A DNA stretch of 5,121 bases from Butyrivibrio sp. (lineage in GTDB: Bacteria > Bacillota > Clostridia > Lachnospirales > Lachnospiraceae). Both the position numbers and the translations under genes were made by a program. This document shows, in pieces, positions 1 through 4,972 of this stretch (position 1 is the stretch's first letter; every line of letters starts with the position of its first letter). The notes under the pieces are model-generated. The model had not been told where the DNA came from. It saw only the letters and a program-made list of their open reading frames with translations, and did no database searches. The stretch covers positions 1 to 5,121 of the forward strand of contig JAILEJ010000156.1 of NCBI GenBank assembly GCA_024688095.1, in the 5' to 3' direction.

Positions 1-803
1 TTATAATATCGCAACTTACATTGCCAGAAACCAAGACCAAATTCAGGCATCATAGGAGGGAGGCCGGTAGCCTTCATATAATTAGAAACAATATCTGAAG
101 GCGTATTACCGGCTGTAATATAATAATCTATCTTTTGAGAGCAGGAAGCATACCAGGTGGTAGTATCAAGACCAAAAGTGACACTTCCAATTGCAGCATT
201 GTGCCATAAGAATCCATATCCCAGGCTGGAAACATAAAATGGAATAGAACATTGTGAATTTCTGTGAGCGAGTTCAAGAGTTGTACCTTTTAAATTCATT
301 CGCTCAGCCTGGTATTGTCCCATTCCATATATTTTTTCGTTTGGATCTGAAATAAAGCTTTGCTTGATTTCAAATCCTCCTCCATTCTGCTGAATATAGG
401 TTCTTGGACTTAATGCAAGTGCATTACCATTAGATATTTCTTTTAAAAGTAACTTGCCTGTTTTTGAATTTACAAAGCTGATCTGGAGATTTTTCCACCA
501 ATCTTCGACTTTGAGTTCAGCGCGTATAAGGCCATTTGTAATAGATGCATGAGTATCATCTGTTATTGAAATGCCTGCTTCATTTAAGGGATTGTACTCA
601 CTCTTTGAAGTAGACGTTTTTTCTGAAATGTTAGCGCTTTCTAATAATTCATTTAATGGTAAAAGGGCTATTTCACCTTCGGGAATGTCGCCAAGAAAGA
701 CAGATTCAACTCTAAAAGAATCGTTTCCCCATGGTTTAATTCTGACAGTTTCTCCATTATATCGATATATGAGAGAATTTTCCTGTATTTCAAAATAATT
801 CAT
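1..803 (-). CDS. GH31 family glycoside hydrolase (alpha-xylosidase/alpha-glucosidase type), N-terminal part
   Basis: This is the first 267 codons of a retaining alpha-glycosidase; the gene runs off the left edge with no stop. The frame is open throughout and starts at an ATG (803-801), 7 nt after an AAAGGA ribosome binding site. Residues 11-34 (LIYRYNGETVRIKPWG onward) resemble the start of GH31 N-terminal beta-sandwich domains. Residues 157-173 (IYGMGQYQ...NLKG), 177-206 (ELAHRNSQCSIPF, then SSLGYGFLWHN) and 242-266 (TGLPPMMPEFGLGFWQCK) match the conserved GH31 blocks that lead into the (beta/alpha)8 barrel. The catalytic Asp residues lie further downstream, outside the window, so activity cannot be judged. 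There is no signal peptide, so a cytoplasmic enzyme acting on imported oligosaccharides is likely. By family knowledge these blocks look most like alpha-xylosidase (YicI-like) members, but alpha-glucosidase remains possible. It lies 91 bp downstream of the AraC gene on the same strand. Confidence 0.92.
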   Translation of the reverse strand, partial: MNYFEIQENSLIYRYNGETVRIKPWGNDSFRVESVFLGDIPEGEIALLPLNELLESANISEKTSTSKSEYNPLNEAGISITDDTHASITNGLIRAELKVEDWWKNLQISFVNSKTGKLLLKEISNGNALALSPRTYIQQNGGGFEIKQSFISDPNEKIYGMGQYQAERMNLKGTTLELAHRNSQCSIPFYVSSLGYGFLWHNAAIGSVTFGLDTTTWYASCSQKIDYYITAGNTPSDIVSNYMKATGLPPMMPEFGLGFWQCKLRYY

Positions 804-894
804 AGAATAATCCTTTCTGCTCTATGTAAATCATACGAGCTGTGTAATATAAATTTATGGAAAAATATATGCAGTATTTATAAGTAAAAGCTTA
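804..894 (-). other. Spacer between AraC and GH31 genes; weak promoter candidate
   Basis: These 91 bp separate two co-directional genes. The minus strand contains TATGAT (835-830), a good -10 match about 27 bp before the GH31 start, but I see no convincing -35 box at the right distance. There is a small inverted repeat, ATAAG/CTTAT (880-895), with no T-run, so there is no credible terminator here. GH31 could be read through from the AraC promoter or have its own activator-dependent promoter; the sequence does not decide. Confidence 0.35.
811..816 (-). promoter_or_regulatory. Ribosome binding site of the GH31 gene
   Basis: The minus strand reads AAAGGA here, 7 nt before the ATG at 803. This fixes the start of the hydrolase at MNYFEIQENS. 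Confidence 0.8.
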
Positions 895-1770
895 TCATAC
901 ATGGAATAGAAGTCTCTTAGAAAAGGCATTTCTATATTCACTAGGAGTAAGACCCGTTGATTTTTTGTACATTCTTGCAAAATTGTGAACGTCAGAAAAA
1001 CCAAGATCCATAGCAATCTGTGTAATAGATTTGTCATTATCTGCAAGCATAAAATTAGCTGCATCAATTTTCTGACTTAAAATAAATTGTTTTAAAGGTA
1101 TATCTCTGATTTCTACAAATAAGTGTGAAAGATACTTTGGATTGTACCCAAAGGCATCCGCGATCTCAGAAATTTTGATATTCCTTGAAATATTTGTTTG
1201 TATATAGTCAATAATATCAAGATAAATTTGTTTTTTAGAAGCTGGGTCATTATAAACTGGAGAACCTACCGATATTTCACCATATAGTTCAAGCATTATA
1301 CTGGTTGTCATTGAGTTTAATGAGATGATAGGATAATTATTTTTGGCCATATCCTGTAATTGTTTCATCATTACAACTAGACGCTCAAGCTTGGGAATGG
1401 CTGCGCTTTGGGGGATGAGATAATTTTTTTCTTTATCTATTTTTTCGCTTTCTTTACTATTGTAATTTATTTCAAGCGGAGTAATATTATCTCTTTTTGA
1501 ATTAAAGTGCATCCAGTAAAAAGAGCAATAGGCTTCTTTGAAACCCTCCCTAAATCCGGTGTCAGAAGGAGGAAGTAGAAGATACTCACCTTTTTTAACG
1601 GTGTAATTATTTCCGTTATATCTAAGATAAAGTTCTCCTTCTGTCATAACTATAAGTTCATAGTCACTTAATGGAAATTTTTCGTGTTTCCATTCAGAAG
1701 AAAGAGCCTTGAATTTACCAGAAAGATGGTATGCATATATTTGATTTGTTGGAAGTGGCATAAGCTTCAT
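895..1770 (-). CDS. AraC-family transcriptional regulator with N-terminal cupin sensor domain
   Basis: This is a 291-residue one-component regulator. Residues about 10-95 form a cupin-like (AraC_binding) sensor domain, with alternating short strands such as ELIVMTEGELYLRYNG and a KKGEYLLLPP turn typical of sugar-sensing AraC proteins. Residues about 183-285 form the double helix-turn-helix. Helix pair one is IKISEIADAFGYNPKYLSHL (198-217). Helix pair two is SITQIAMDLGFSDVHNFARM (248-267), followed by the family hallmark TGLTPSEYR. Length and domain order are normal for the family. The start is the ATG at 1770, because GGAGGA lies 7 nt upstream. A TTG at 1785 would add MEEQI but sits inside that ribosome binding site. 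The gene is divergent from the sugar-transporter operon and upstream of the GH31 gene, so it is the likely local activator of both. The ligand is unknown. Confidence 0.95.
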   Translation of the reverse strand: MKLMPLPTNQIYAYHLSGKFKALSSEWKHEKFPLSDYELIVMTEGELYLRYNGNNYTVKKGEYLLLPPSDTGFREGFKEAYCSFYWMHFNSKRDNITPLEINYNSKESEKIDKEKNYLIPQSAAIPKLERLVVMMKQLQDMAKNNYPIISLNSMTTSIMLELYGEISVGSPVYNDPASKKQIYLDIIDYIQTNISRNIKISEIADAFGYNPKYLSHLFVEIRDIPLKQFILSQKIDAANFMLADNDKSITQIAMDLGFSDVHNFARMYKKSTGLTPSEYRNAFSKRLLFHV

Positions 1771-1777
1771 GATTTGT

Positions 1778-1783
1778 TCCTCC
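1778..1783 (-). promoter_or_regulatory. Ribosome binding site that decides the AraC start
   Basis: The minus strand reads GGAGGA here, 7 nt before the ATG at 1770. The alternative TTG start at 1785-1783 overlaps this element and has no ribosome binding site of its own, so it should not be used. Confidence 0.85.
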
Positions 1784-1795
1784 AAAAATAATTTG

Positions 1796-1824
1796 TATAA
1801 AAGATAAAATGTTTTTGGTGTAAA
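1796..1824 (-). promoter_or_regulatory. Possible promoter of the AraC gene
   Basis: On the minus strand TTTACA (1824-1819) is a good -35 match. After 17 bp comes TTTATA (1801-1796), a poor -10. A transcript would begin near 1789, leaving a leader of about 20 nt that just includes the GGAGGA site. The weak -10 would fit a promoter that needs an activator, but the surrounding A+T-rich DNA makes chance matches likely. Confidence 0.3.
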
Positions 1825-1840
1825 AAAATTGATAATATTG

Positions 1841-1858
1841 TTTTAGGTATTACTAAAA
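1841..1858. repeat. Inverted repeat TTTTAG-N6-CTAAAA
   Basis: Perfect 6-bp arms are separated by GTATTA, just upstream of the possible AraC promoter. There is no T-run suited to termination of either gene. It is an operator candidate, but the arms are A+T-rich and short, so chance is a real alternative. Confidence 0.4.
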
Positions 1859-1866
1859 TTGAGATA

Positions 1867-1886
1867 AAGAAAAAATGACACCTAAT
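1867..1886 (+). repeat. 20-bp direct repeat, copy 1 (candidate AraC-regulator operator)
   Basis: The sequence AAGAAAAAATGACACCTAAT occurs here and again, identical, at 2085-2104. This copy is on the AraC-proximal side of the intergenic region, roughly 80-95 bp upstream of the possible AraC transcription start. It could mediate autoregulation or looping with the distal copy. Identity over 20 bp, including the non-A+T core TGACACC, is unlikely by chance in a 458-bp region. Confidence 0.75.
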
Positions 1887-1891
1887 ATATC

Positions 1892-1906
1892 AAAAAGACA
1901 CCAAAT
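1892..1906 (+). repeat. Degenerate third copy of the repeat core
   Basis: AAAAAGACACCAAAT matches the 20-bp repeat (AAAAATGACACCTAAT) apart from one missing T and a T-to-A change. Its GACACC core lies exactly 20 bp (about two helical turns) after the core of copy 1, so both would face the same side of the DNA. This suits the paired half-sites used by AraC-family dimers. Confidence 0.6.
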
Positions 1907-1960
1907 ATATAAATATAACGAATCTACATTTGTCAAAATTTTAAATAACAATAGTTACTA

Positions 1961-1975
1961 TGTGCATAATGCACA
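1961..1975. repeat. 15-bp perfect palindrome TGTGCAT-A-ATGCACA
   Basis: Seven-base arms are arranged around a central A, unusually GC-containing for this region. It overlaps by one base an ATAGT-T-ACTAT palindrome at 1951-1961. The compact odd-length symmetry is typical of dimeric repressor or activator operators, and nothing here suggests a terminator. The binding factor is unknown and need not be the adjacent AraC protein. Confidence 0.55.
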
Positions 1976-1992
1976 ATTTATTAAGTGAATAA

Positions 1993-2007
1993 TGGCTGAT
2001 AATGCCA
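1993..2007. repeat. Imperfect palindrome TGGC-TGATAAT-GCCA
   Basis: Four-base arms flank a 7-base centre. It has the same 15-bp length as the palindrome at 1961-1975, shares the string ATAATGC with it, and starts 32 bp (about three helical turns) further on. It may be a second, weaker site for the same factor. The arms are short, so confidence is limited. Confidence 0.35.
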
Positions 2008-2066
2008 AAAACATATATCTACAATTTGAATTATAGCACAAAAGTTATACTGGTCTAACTAAAAGA

Positions 2067-2077
2067 GTGTATTTTTT
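2067..2077 (-). repeat. Possible inverted degenerate copy of the repeat
   Basis: The minus strand reads AAAAAATACAC here, close to AAAAAATGACAC of the 20-bp repeat but lacking one base. It lies just upstream of copy 2 in the opposite orientation. The match is mostly A-run and may be chance. Confidence 0.25.
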
Positions 2078-2084
2078 AAAACAT

Positions 2085-2104
2085 AAGAAAAAATGACACC
2101 TAAT
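2085..2104 (+). repeat. 20-bp direct repeat, copy 2 (candidate activator site of the transporter promoter)
   Basis: This is identical to 1867-1886. It ends 6 bp before the predicted -35 box (2111), placing its centre near -50 relative to the predicted transcription start. That is a usual activating position for AraC-family proteins. The weak -35 (TTGTGA) downstream fits a promoter that depends on such an activator. Confidence 0.75.
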
Positions 2105-2110
2105 CAAACT

Positions 2111-2139
2111 TTGTGATATTTAATGAGACTTAATATCAT
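2111..2139 (+). promoter_or_regulatory. Predicted promoter of the sugar ABC transporter operon
   Basis: TTGTGA (2111-2116) and TATCAT (2134-2139) are separated by 17 bp, giving a sigma-A type promoter with a moderate -35 and a good -10. The expected start is near 2146, which leaves a leader of about 83 nt before the binding-protein ATG. The exact repeat copy sits immediately upstream. Confidence 0.65.
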
Positions 2140-2154
2140 GTTATCTTCTACTTG

Positions 2155-2168
2155 TGAAAACGAGAGCG
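2155..2168 (+). promoter_or_regulatory. CcpA (cre)-like site
   Basis: TGAAAACGAGAGCG matches the first half of the Gram-positive cre consensus TGWNANCGNTNNCA fully, but misses the T and the final A of the second half. It sits about 9-22 bp downstream of the predicted transcription start, where CcpA would block initiation or elongation. The imperfect match keeps this tentative. Confidence 0.35.
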
Positions 2169-2194
2169 GGAAACAAAAGAAAGAAAATGTTTCC
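2169..2194 (+). repeat. Leader inverted repeat GGAAACA-N12-TGTTTCC
   Basis: Perfect 7-bp arms lie around a purine-rich 12-base centre in the untranslated leader of the binding-protein mRNA, with the arm centres 19 bp apart. It ends 17 nt before the ribosome binding site. It could be a DNA operator (about two turns between arms) or a modest RNA hairpin. No following T-run exists, so it is not an intrinsic terminator. Confidence 0.5.
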
Positions 2195-2211
2195 TTAAAA
2201 CGCAATATCTA

Positions 2212-2218
2212 GGGAGGG
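2212..2218 (+). promoter_or_regulatory. Ribosome binding site of the binding-protein gene
   Basis: GGGAGGG lies 10 nt before the ATG at 2229. The spacing is slightly long but strongly supports this start, which also gives a proper lipoprotein signal peptide. Confidence 0.8.
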
Positions 2219-2228
2219 TACAGGATAT

Positions 2229-3914
2229 ATGAAGAAAAAAATTTTATCACTTTTCTTGTCAACAGCAATGGTAGCTTCAGTTCTTGCAGGATGCGGAAGC
2301 AGTTCAAGCCAGACAACTTCAACTGAAACAACTGAAACACAGAGCGAAGATGCCGGTGAAAGCACAGAGTCAGCAGAAGCTACAGATTCATCTGAAAGTA
2401 CAGGGGAAAAGACAAAGCTTAAGGCTCTTTTTATAGCACACCCACTTACAGCTGATGTAGAGCAGTTCCAATGGTTACAGGAAATGGAAGATGCAGCAGG
2501 TGTTGAAATCGAATGGGAAGTAATAAGAGCTGACTGGGATCAGGTAAAAGCAACAAGATTTGCATCAGGAGATATTCCGGACATTTTGTTTAATGCAACT
2601 ATAGATTCAGACTACACAACATATAATGGTCTTTTCTTAAATCTTAATGATTATATTTCAGCAGAAACTACACCAAATATAGAGGCAATGTTTGAGGAAG
2701 AGCCTGATACAAAGGTTCTTGCACAGACTATGGAAGGTGAATTATATGGACTTCCAAAATTCCAGGGTAAATGGCCTGGAACAAATACAGTAATGTTTAT
2801 TAACCAGACATGGCTTGATAATCTTGGACTTGAAGCACCAAAGACATTCTCAGAACTTAAAGATGTTCTTATGGCATTTAAGGAACAGGATGCAAACGGA
2901 AATGGTGATGCTAGTGATGAAATTCCACTTGATTATAATGGCGATTACAACGGAGCATATTCACTGTTTAACCTTATAGGTGGTCTTGGAATCCAGCTTA
3001 CAAACTGGGGAACAGATATGTATTTTGTTGAGGATAGTCAGGTTAAGTGCTATGCAACAGATGAAAGATATAAATTGTTTATGAAATATATCAATGATCT
3101 TTATTCTAATGGACTTATCAATCCGGATGCGCTTACAAATGACTATTCTGCATTCCAGTCACTTAGCCGTGGTAATGAAGCCGGTGATGCTGTAGTAGGT
3201 GTTGTATTTGGATGGGAAGAAACAGATAAGTTTGGTAATGAGCTTTCTGATCAGTATGTTGCTCTTCCAGCACTTGACTATGATATTGACTGTGAAGCAG
3301 GTACATATGATACAAGATGGAGAGATGATTATTCAGGTCTTAACATGTCATCTAACAGAGTATGTGTAAATGCAAACTGTTCAGATCCTGAAGCAGCAAT
3401 GAGATTCCTGGATCAGTTCTATGATGCTGAAAACAGTGTAGAAGTACTCTTTGGAGGAATTTCAGATGGTAATGTTACAGCTACAGGAGAAAATTCATAC
3501 AAGATAGAAGATCCACAGGATCCATCAGTTGATGCTGGTACATGGAAGTGGACATATGCTTTTGCTGATAATGGACCAATGTATATCAGAAGAGATACAG
3601 AAATTGACATGGCACCTGATATGGATAACGCTCTTTCAGAAAGAGAAGTTTATAATGATACACTTGCTAAAGCTTCTGAGACAGATTCATATCCACAGAT
3701 GTTTATGAAATATTCAGAAGAGGATCTTAATACACTTGCTCTTAATCAGGCTAATATTTCAACTATTATAAATAACCAGTGGGCTCTTTGGATGACAGGA
3801 GAACAGGACATTGATTCTACATGGGATGCATATGTAGAAAGTGTTAACGCAGCTGGACTTGAACAGAACCTTGAAATTCGTCAGGCAGCATTTGATGCTT
3901 ATCTTGCTAACTGA
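2229..3914 (+). CDS. Sugar ABC transporter substrate-binding lipoprotein (LipO/YtcQ-like, family 1)
   Basis: This is a 561-residue extracellular lipoprotein that captures a sugar or oligosaccharide and delivers it to the permeases encoded next to it. Residues 1-21 are a lipoprotein signal peptide (KKK start, hydrophobic core), with lipobox LAGC and the lipidated Cys at 22. Residues 23-60 are a flexible Ser/Thr/Glu-rich linker. The mature fold follows: ASGDIPDILF (112-121) is the usual strand-loop of family 1 binding proteins, and YGLPKFQGKWPG with MFINQTWLDNLGL (173-201) is conserved in this group. DANGNGDASDEIPL (221-234) is the Asp/Asn-rich, calcium-site-like loop common in the LplA/YtcQ type. 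The length (about 540-570) is typical of this large binding-protein class paired with LplB/YtcP permeases. The ligand cannot be read from the sequence; the GH31 neighbour suggests an alpha-xyloside or alpha-glucoside. Two in-frame stops (TGA TAA) end it. Confidence 0.95.
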   Translation: MKKKILSLFLSTAMVASVLAGCGSSSSQTTSTETTETQSEDAGESTESAEATDSSESTGEKTKLKALFIAHPLTADVEQFQWLQEMEDAAGVEIEWEVIRADWDQVKATRFASGDIPDILFNATIDSDYTTYNGLFLNLNDYISAETTPNIEAMFEEEPDTKVLAQTMEGELYGLPKFQGKWPGTNTVMFINQTWLDNLGLEAPKTFSELKDVLMAFKEQDANGNGDASDEIPLDYNGDYNGAYSLFNLIGGLGIQLTNWGTDMYFVEDSQVKCYATDERYKLFMKYINDLYSNGLINPDALTNDYSAFQSLSRGNEAGDAVVGVVFGWEETDKFGNELSDQYVALPALDYDIDCEAGTYDTRWRDDYSGLNMSSNRVCVNANCSDPEAAMRFLDQFYDAENSVEVLFGGISDGNVTATGENSYKIEDPQDPSVDAGTWKWTYAFADNGPMYIRRDTEIDMAPDMDNALSEREVYNDTLAKASETDSYPQMFMKYSEEDLNTLALNQANISTIINNQWALWMTGEQDIDSTWDAYVESVNAAGLEQNLEIRQAAFDAYLAN

Positions 3915-3933
3915 TAAGTAATAATAATTCTAT

Positions 3934-3972
3934 AAGAGTGGAGAGATCAGCTTATCCTCTCCACTCTTTTTT
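3934..3972 (+). terminator. Rho-independent terminator/attenuator inside the transporter operon
   Basis: AAGAGTGGAGAG (3934-3945) pairs perfectly with CTCTCCACTCTT (3957-3968): a 12-bp stem with an 11-nt loop, followed by a run ending in T3972 (six T from 3967). It lies in the 85-bp gap between the binding-protein stop and the permease start, and I see no promoter after it. It probably lets part of the transcripts through, or protects the upstream mRNA end, giving more binding protein than permease. That arrangement is common in sugar ABC operons. Confidence 0.9.
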
Positions 3973-3986
3973 AAGCAGAAAGAGAA

Positions 3987-3992
3987 AGAAGG
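3987..3992 (+). promoter_or_regulatory. Ribosome binding site supporting a GTG start
   Basis: AGAAGG lies 7 nt before the GTG at 4000. No in-frame ATG exists until residue 32, inside the first membrane helix, so the GTG is the credible start. An overlapping GTG at 3998 is followed at once by TGA and is not usable. Confidence 0.75.
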
Positions 3993-3999
3993 TATCGGT

Positions 4000-4956
4000 G
4001 TGAGCAAAGATAAGGATAATGCAGAAAAACTTCAGAAACCTTTTGGGGTCAGGTTAAAAAAAGATTTTAAAAAGAACTGGCAGTTATGGATAATGCTTTT
4101 GCCAGCAATAATCTATATTTTTATATTCAATTATGTACCTATGTATGGTGTGCAGCTTGCTTTTAGAGATTATAACTTTAGCGCAGGTCTGACAGGCGGA
4201 GACTGGGTCGGATTTAAATATTTCAAACAGTATTTTGAAAGTGCCAGCTTTATACCAACACTTAGAAATACATTCCTTATATCTCTTACGAGTATAATTG
4301 TAGGTTTTCCGGCACCTATTATTTTGGCTATGATAATAAACCAGATAAAGAATGAGAAATGGAAAAAGGTTGTGCAGACTACTGTTTATATTCCATATTT
4401 CATTTCAGTAGTAGTTATGGTTTCAATGATAAATATATTGTTTAAAAATGACAGTGGTGTAGTTTCGAATTTCCTTAAGATGATTCATCTGGTAGGACAG
4501 GATGTAAATATTTTGGGAAAAGAATCTGCTTTTATTCCTTTGTATGTACTTACAGGTGTATGGCAGTCGATGGGATGGAACAGCATTATTTATATTGCAG
4601 CTCTTTCATCTGTTGATACACAACTCTATGATGCATGTAAAATTGATGGCGCAAATCGCTGGCAGACTATGATAAATATAGATTTTCCGGCAATTATCCC
4701 TACAATAATGATTCTTCTTATTTTGAATATGGGTGGAATTTTGAATGTTGGTTTTGACAAGATTTTCCTTATGCAGAACAGCTTAAACCTTGGAGCTTCT
4801 GAGGTTATTTCAACATATGTTTACAATGTTGGTATTAAATCATCGCAGTTCTCGTTTGGTTCAGCGGTAGGTCTGTTTAATACAGTTGTTAATTTTGTAT
4901 TCCTGATAATTACAAATAAGATTTCAAAGAAGATTACAGGAACAGGACTTATGTAA
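4000..4956 (+). CDS. Sugar ABC transporter permease (LplB-like, MalF-type half)
   Basis: This is a 318-residue inner-membrane permease forming one half of the translocation channel. A Lys-rich cytoplasmic N-terminus (about 1-26) precedes six predicted membrane helices, at about 28-47, 88-113, 125-148, 178-203, 231-252 and 284-306. The first helix carries the family motif LLPAIIYIFIFNYVPMYG followed by AFRDYNF, characteristic of the LplB/COG4209 group. The ATPase-coupling EAA loop is YDACKIDGANRWQTMINIDFP (210-230), with the central Gly and following hydrophobic-Pro intact. Length and helix count are normal for a complete protein. It starts with GTG after an AGAAGG site and lies 85 bp after the binding-protein gene, beyond a terminator-like hairpin. 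It should pair with the next permease and a separately encoded MsmX-type ATPase, none of which is visible in full here. Confidence 0.95.
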   Translation: MSKDKDNAEKLQKPFGVRLKKDFKKNWQLWIMLLPAIIYIFIFNYVPMYGVQLAFRDYNFSAGLTGGDWVGFKYFKQYFESASFIPTLRNTFLISLTSIIVGFPAPIILAMIINQIKNEKWKKVVQTTVYIPYFISVVVMVSMINILFKNDSGVVSNFLKMIHLVGQDVNILGKESAFIPLYVLTGVWQSMGWNSIIYIAALSSVDTQLYDACKIDGANRWQTMINIDFPAIIPTIMILLILNMGGILNVGFDKIFLMQNSLNLGASEVISTYVYNVGIKSSQFSFGSAVGLFNTVVNFVFLIITNKISKKITGTGLM

Positions 4957-4958
4957 TT

Positions 4959-4964
4959 AAGGAG
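4959..4964 (+). promoter_or_regulatory. Ribosome binding site of the second permease
   Basis: AAGGAG begins 3 nt after the first permease's stop and lies 8 nt before the ATG at 4973. This indicates tight translational linkage of the two permease genes. Confidence 0.85.
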
Positions 4965-4972
4965 ATAATAAA

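Larger units (their letters stand above)
1771..2228. other. Divergent intergenic regulatory region
   Basis: This 458-bp A+T-rich stretch separates the divergent AraC and binding-protein genes and contains no plausible gene. It holds an exact 20-bp direct repeat with a third degenerate copy, three palindromic elements (1841-1858, 1961-1975, 1993-2007), a well-formed promoter for the transporter operon, a CcpA-site-like sequence and a leader inverted repeat. The length and density of elements suggest control by more than one factor. Confidence 0.75.

Noticed and set aside
571..798. A 75-codon open frame on the plus strand
   Set aside because: It lies entirely antisense within the GH31 coding region, whose protein has clear conserved family blocks, and it has no ribosome binding site or recognisable protein character.
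880..895. Inverted repeat ATAAG/CTTAT at the end of the AraC gene as a terminator
   Set aside because: The stem is only 5 bp, A+T-rich and lacks a T-run on the minus strand, so it could not terminate transcription effectively.
855..1067. A 70-codon open frame on the minus strand
   Set aside because: It overlaps the C-terminal helix-turn-helix part of the AraC gene in another frame, and its composition looks like a frame shadow.
1867..1910. Repeats as a CRISPR array
   Set aside because: There are only two exact copies 218 bp apart plus one degenerate core 20 bp on. There is no regular repeat-spacer pattern and no cas gene.
2146..2228. Leader of the binding-protein mRNA as a riboswitch
   Set aside because: The leader is only about 83 nt, with one 7-bp inverted repeat and no motif of a known riboswitch class; a protein-operator role is simpler.
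3419..3610. A 63-codon open frame antisense to the binding-protein gene
   Set aside because: It is a shadow of a strongly supported gene, with no start signals.
4000..4956. Possible frameshift or truncation in the first permease because of its GTG start
   Set aside because: All six helices and the EAA loop are intact, the length is normal and a ribosome binding site supports the GTG, so the gene appears complete.
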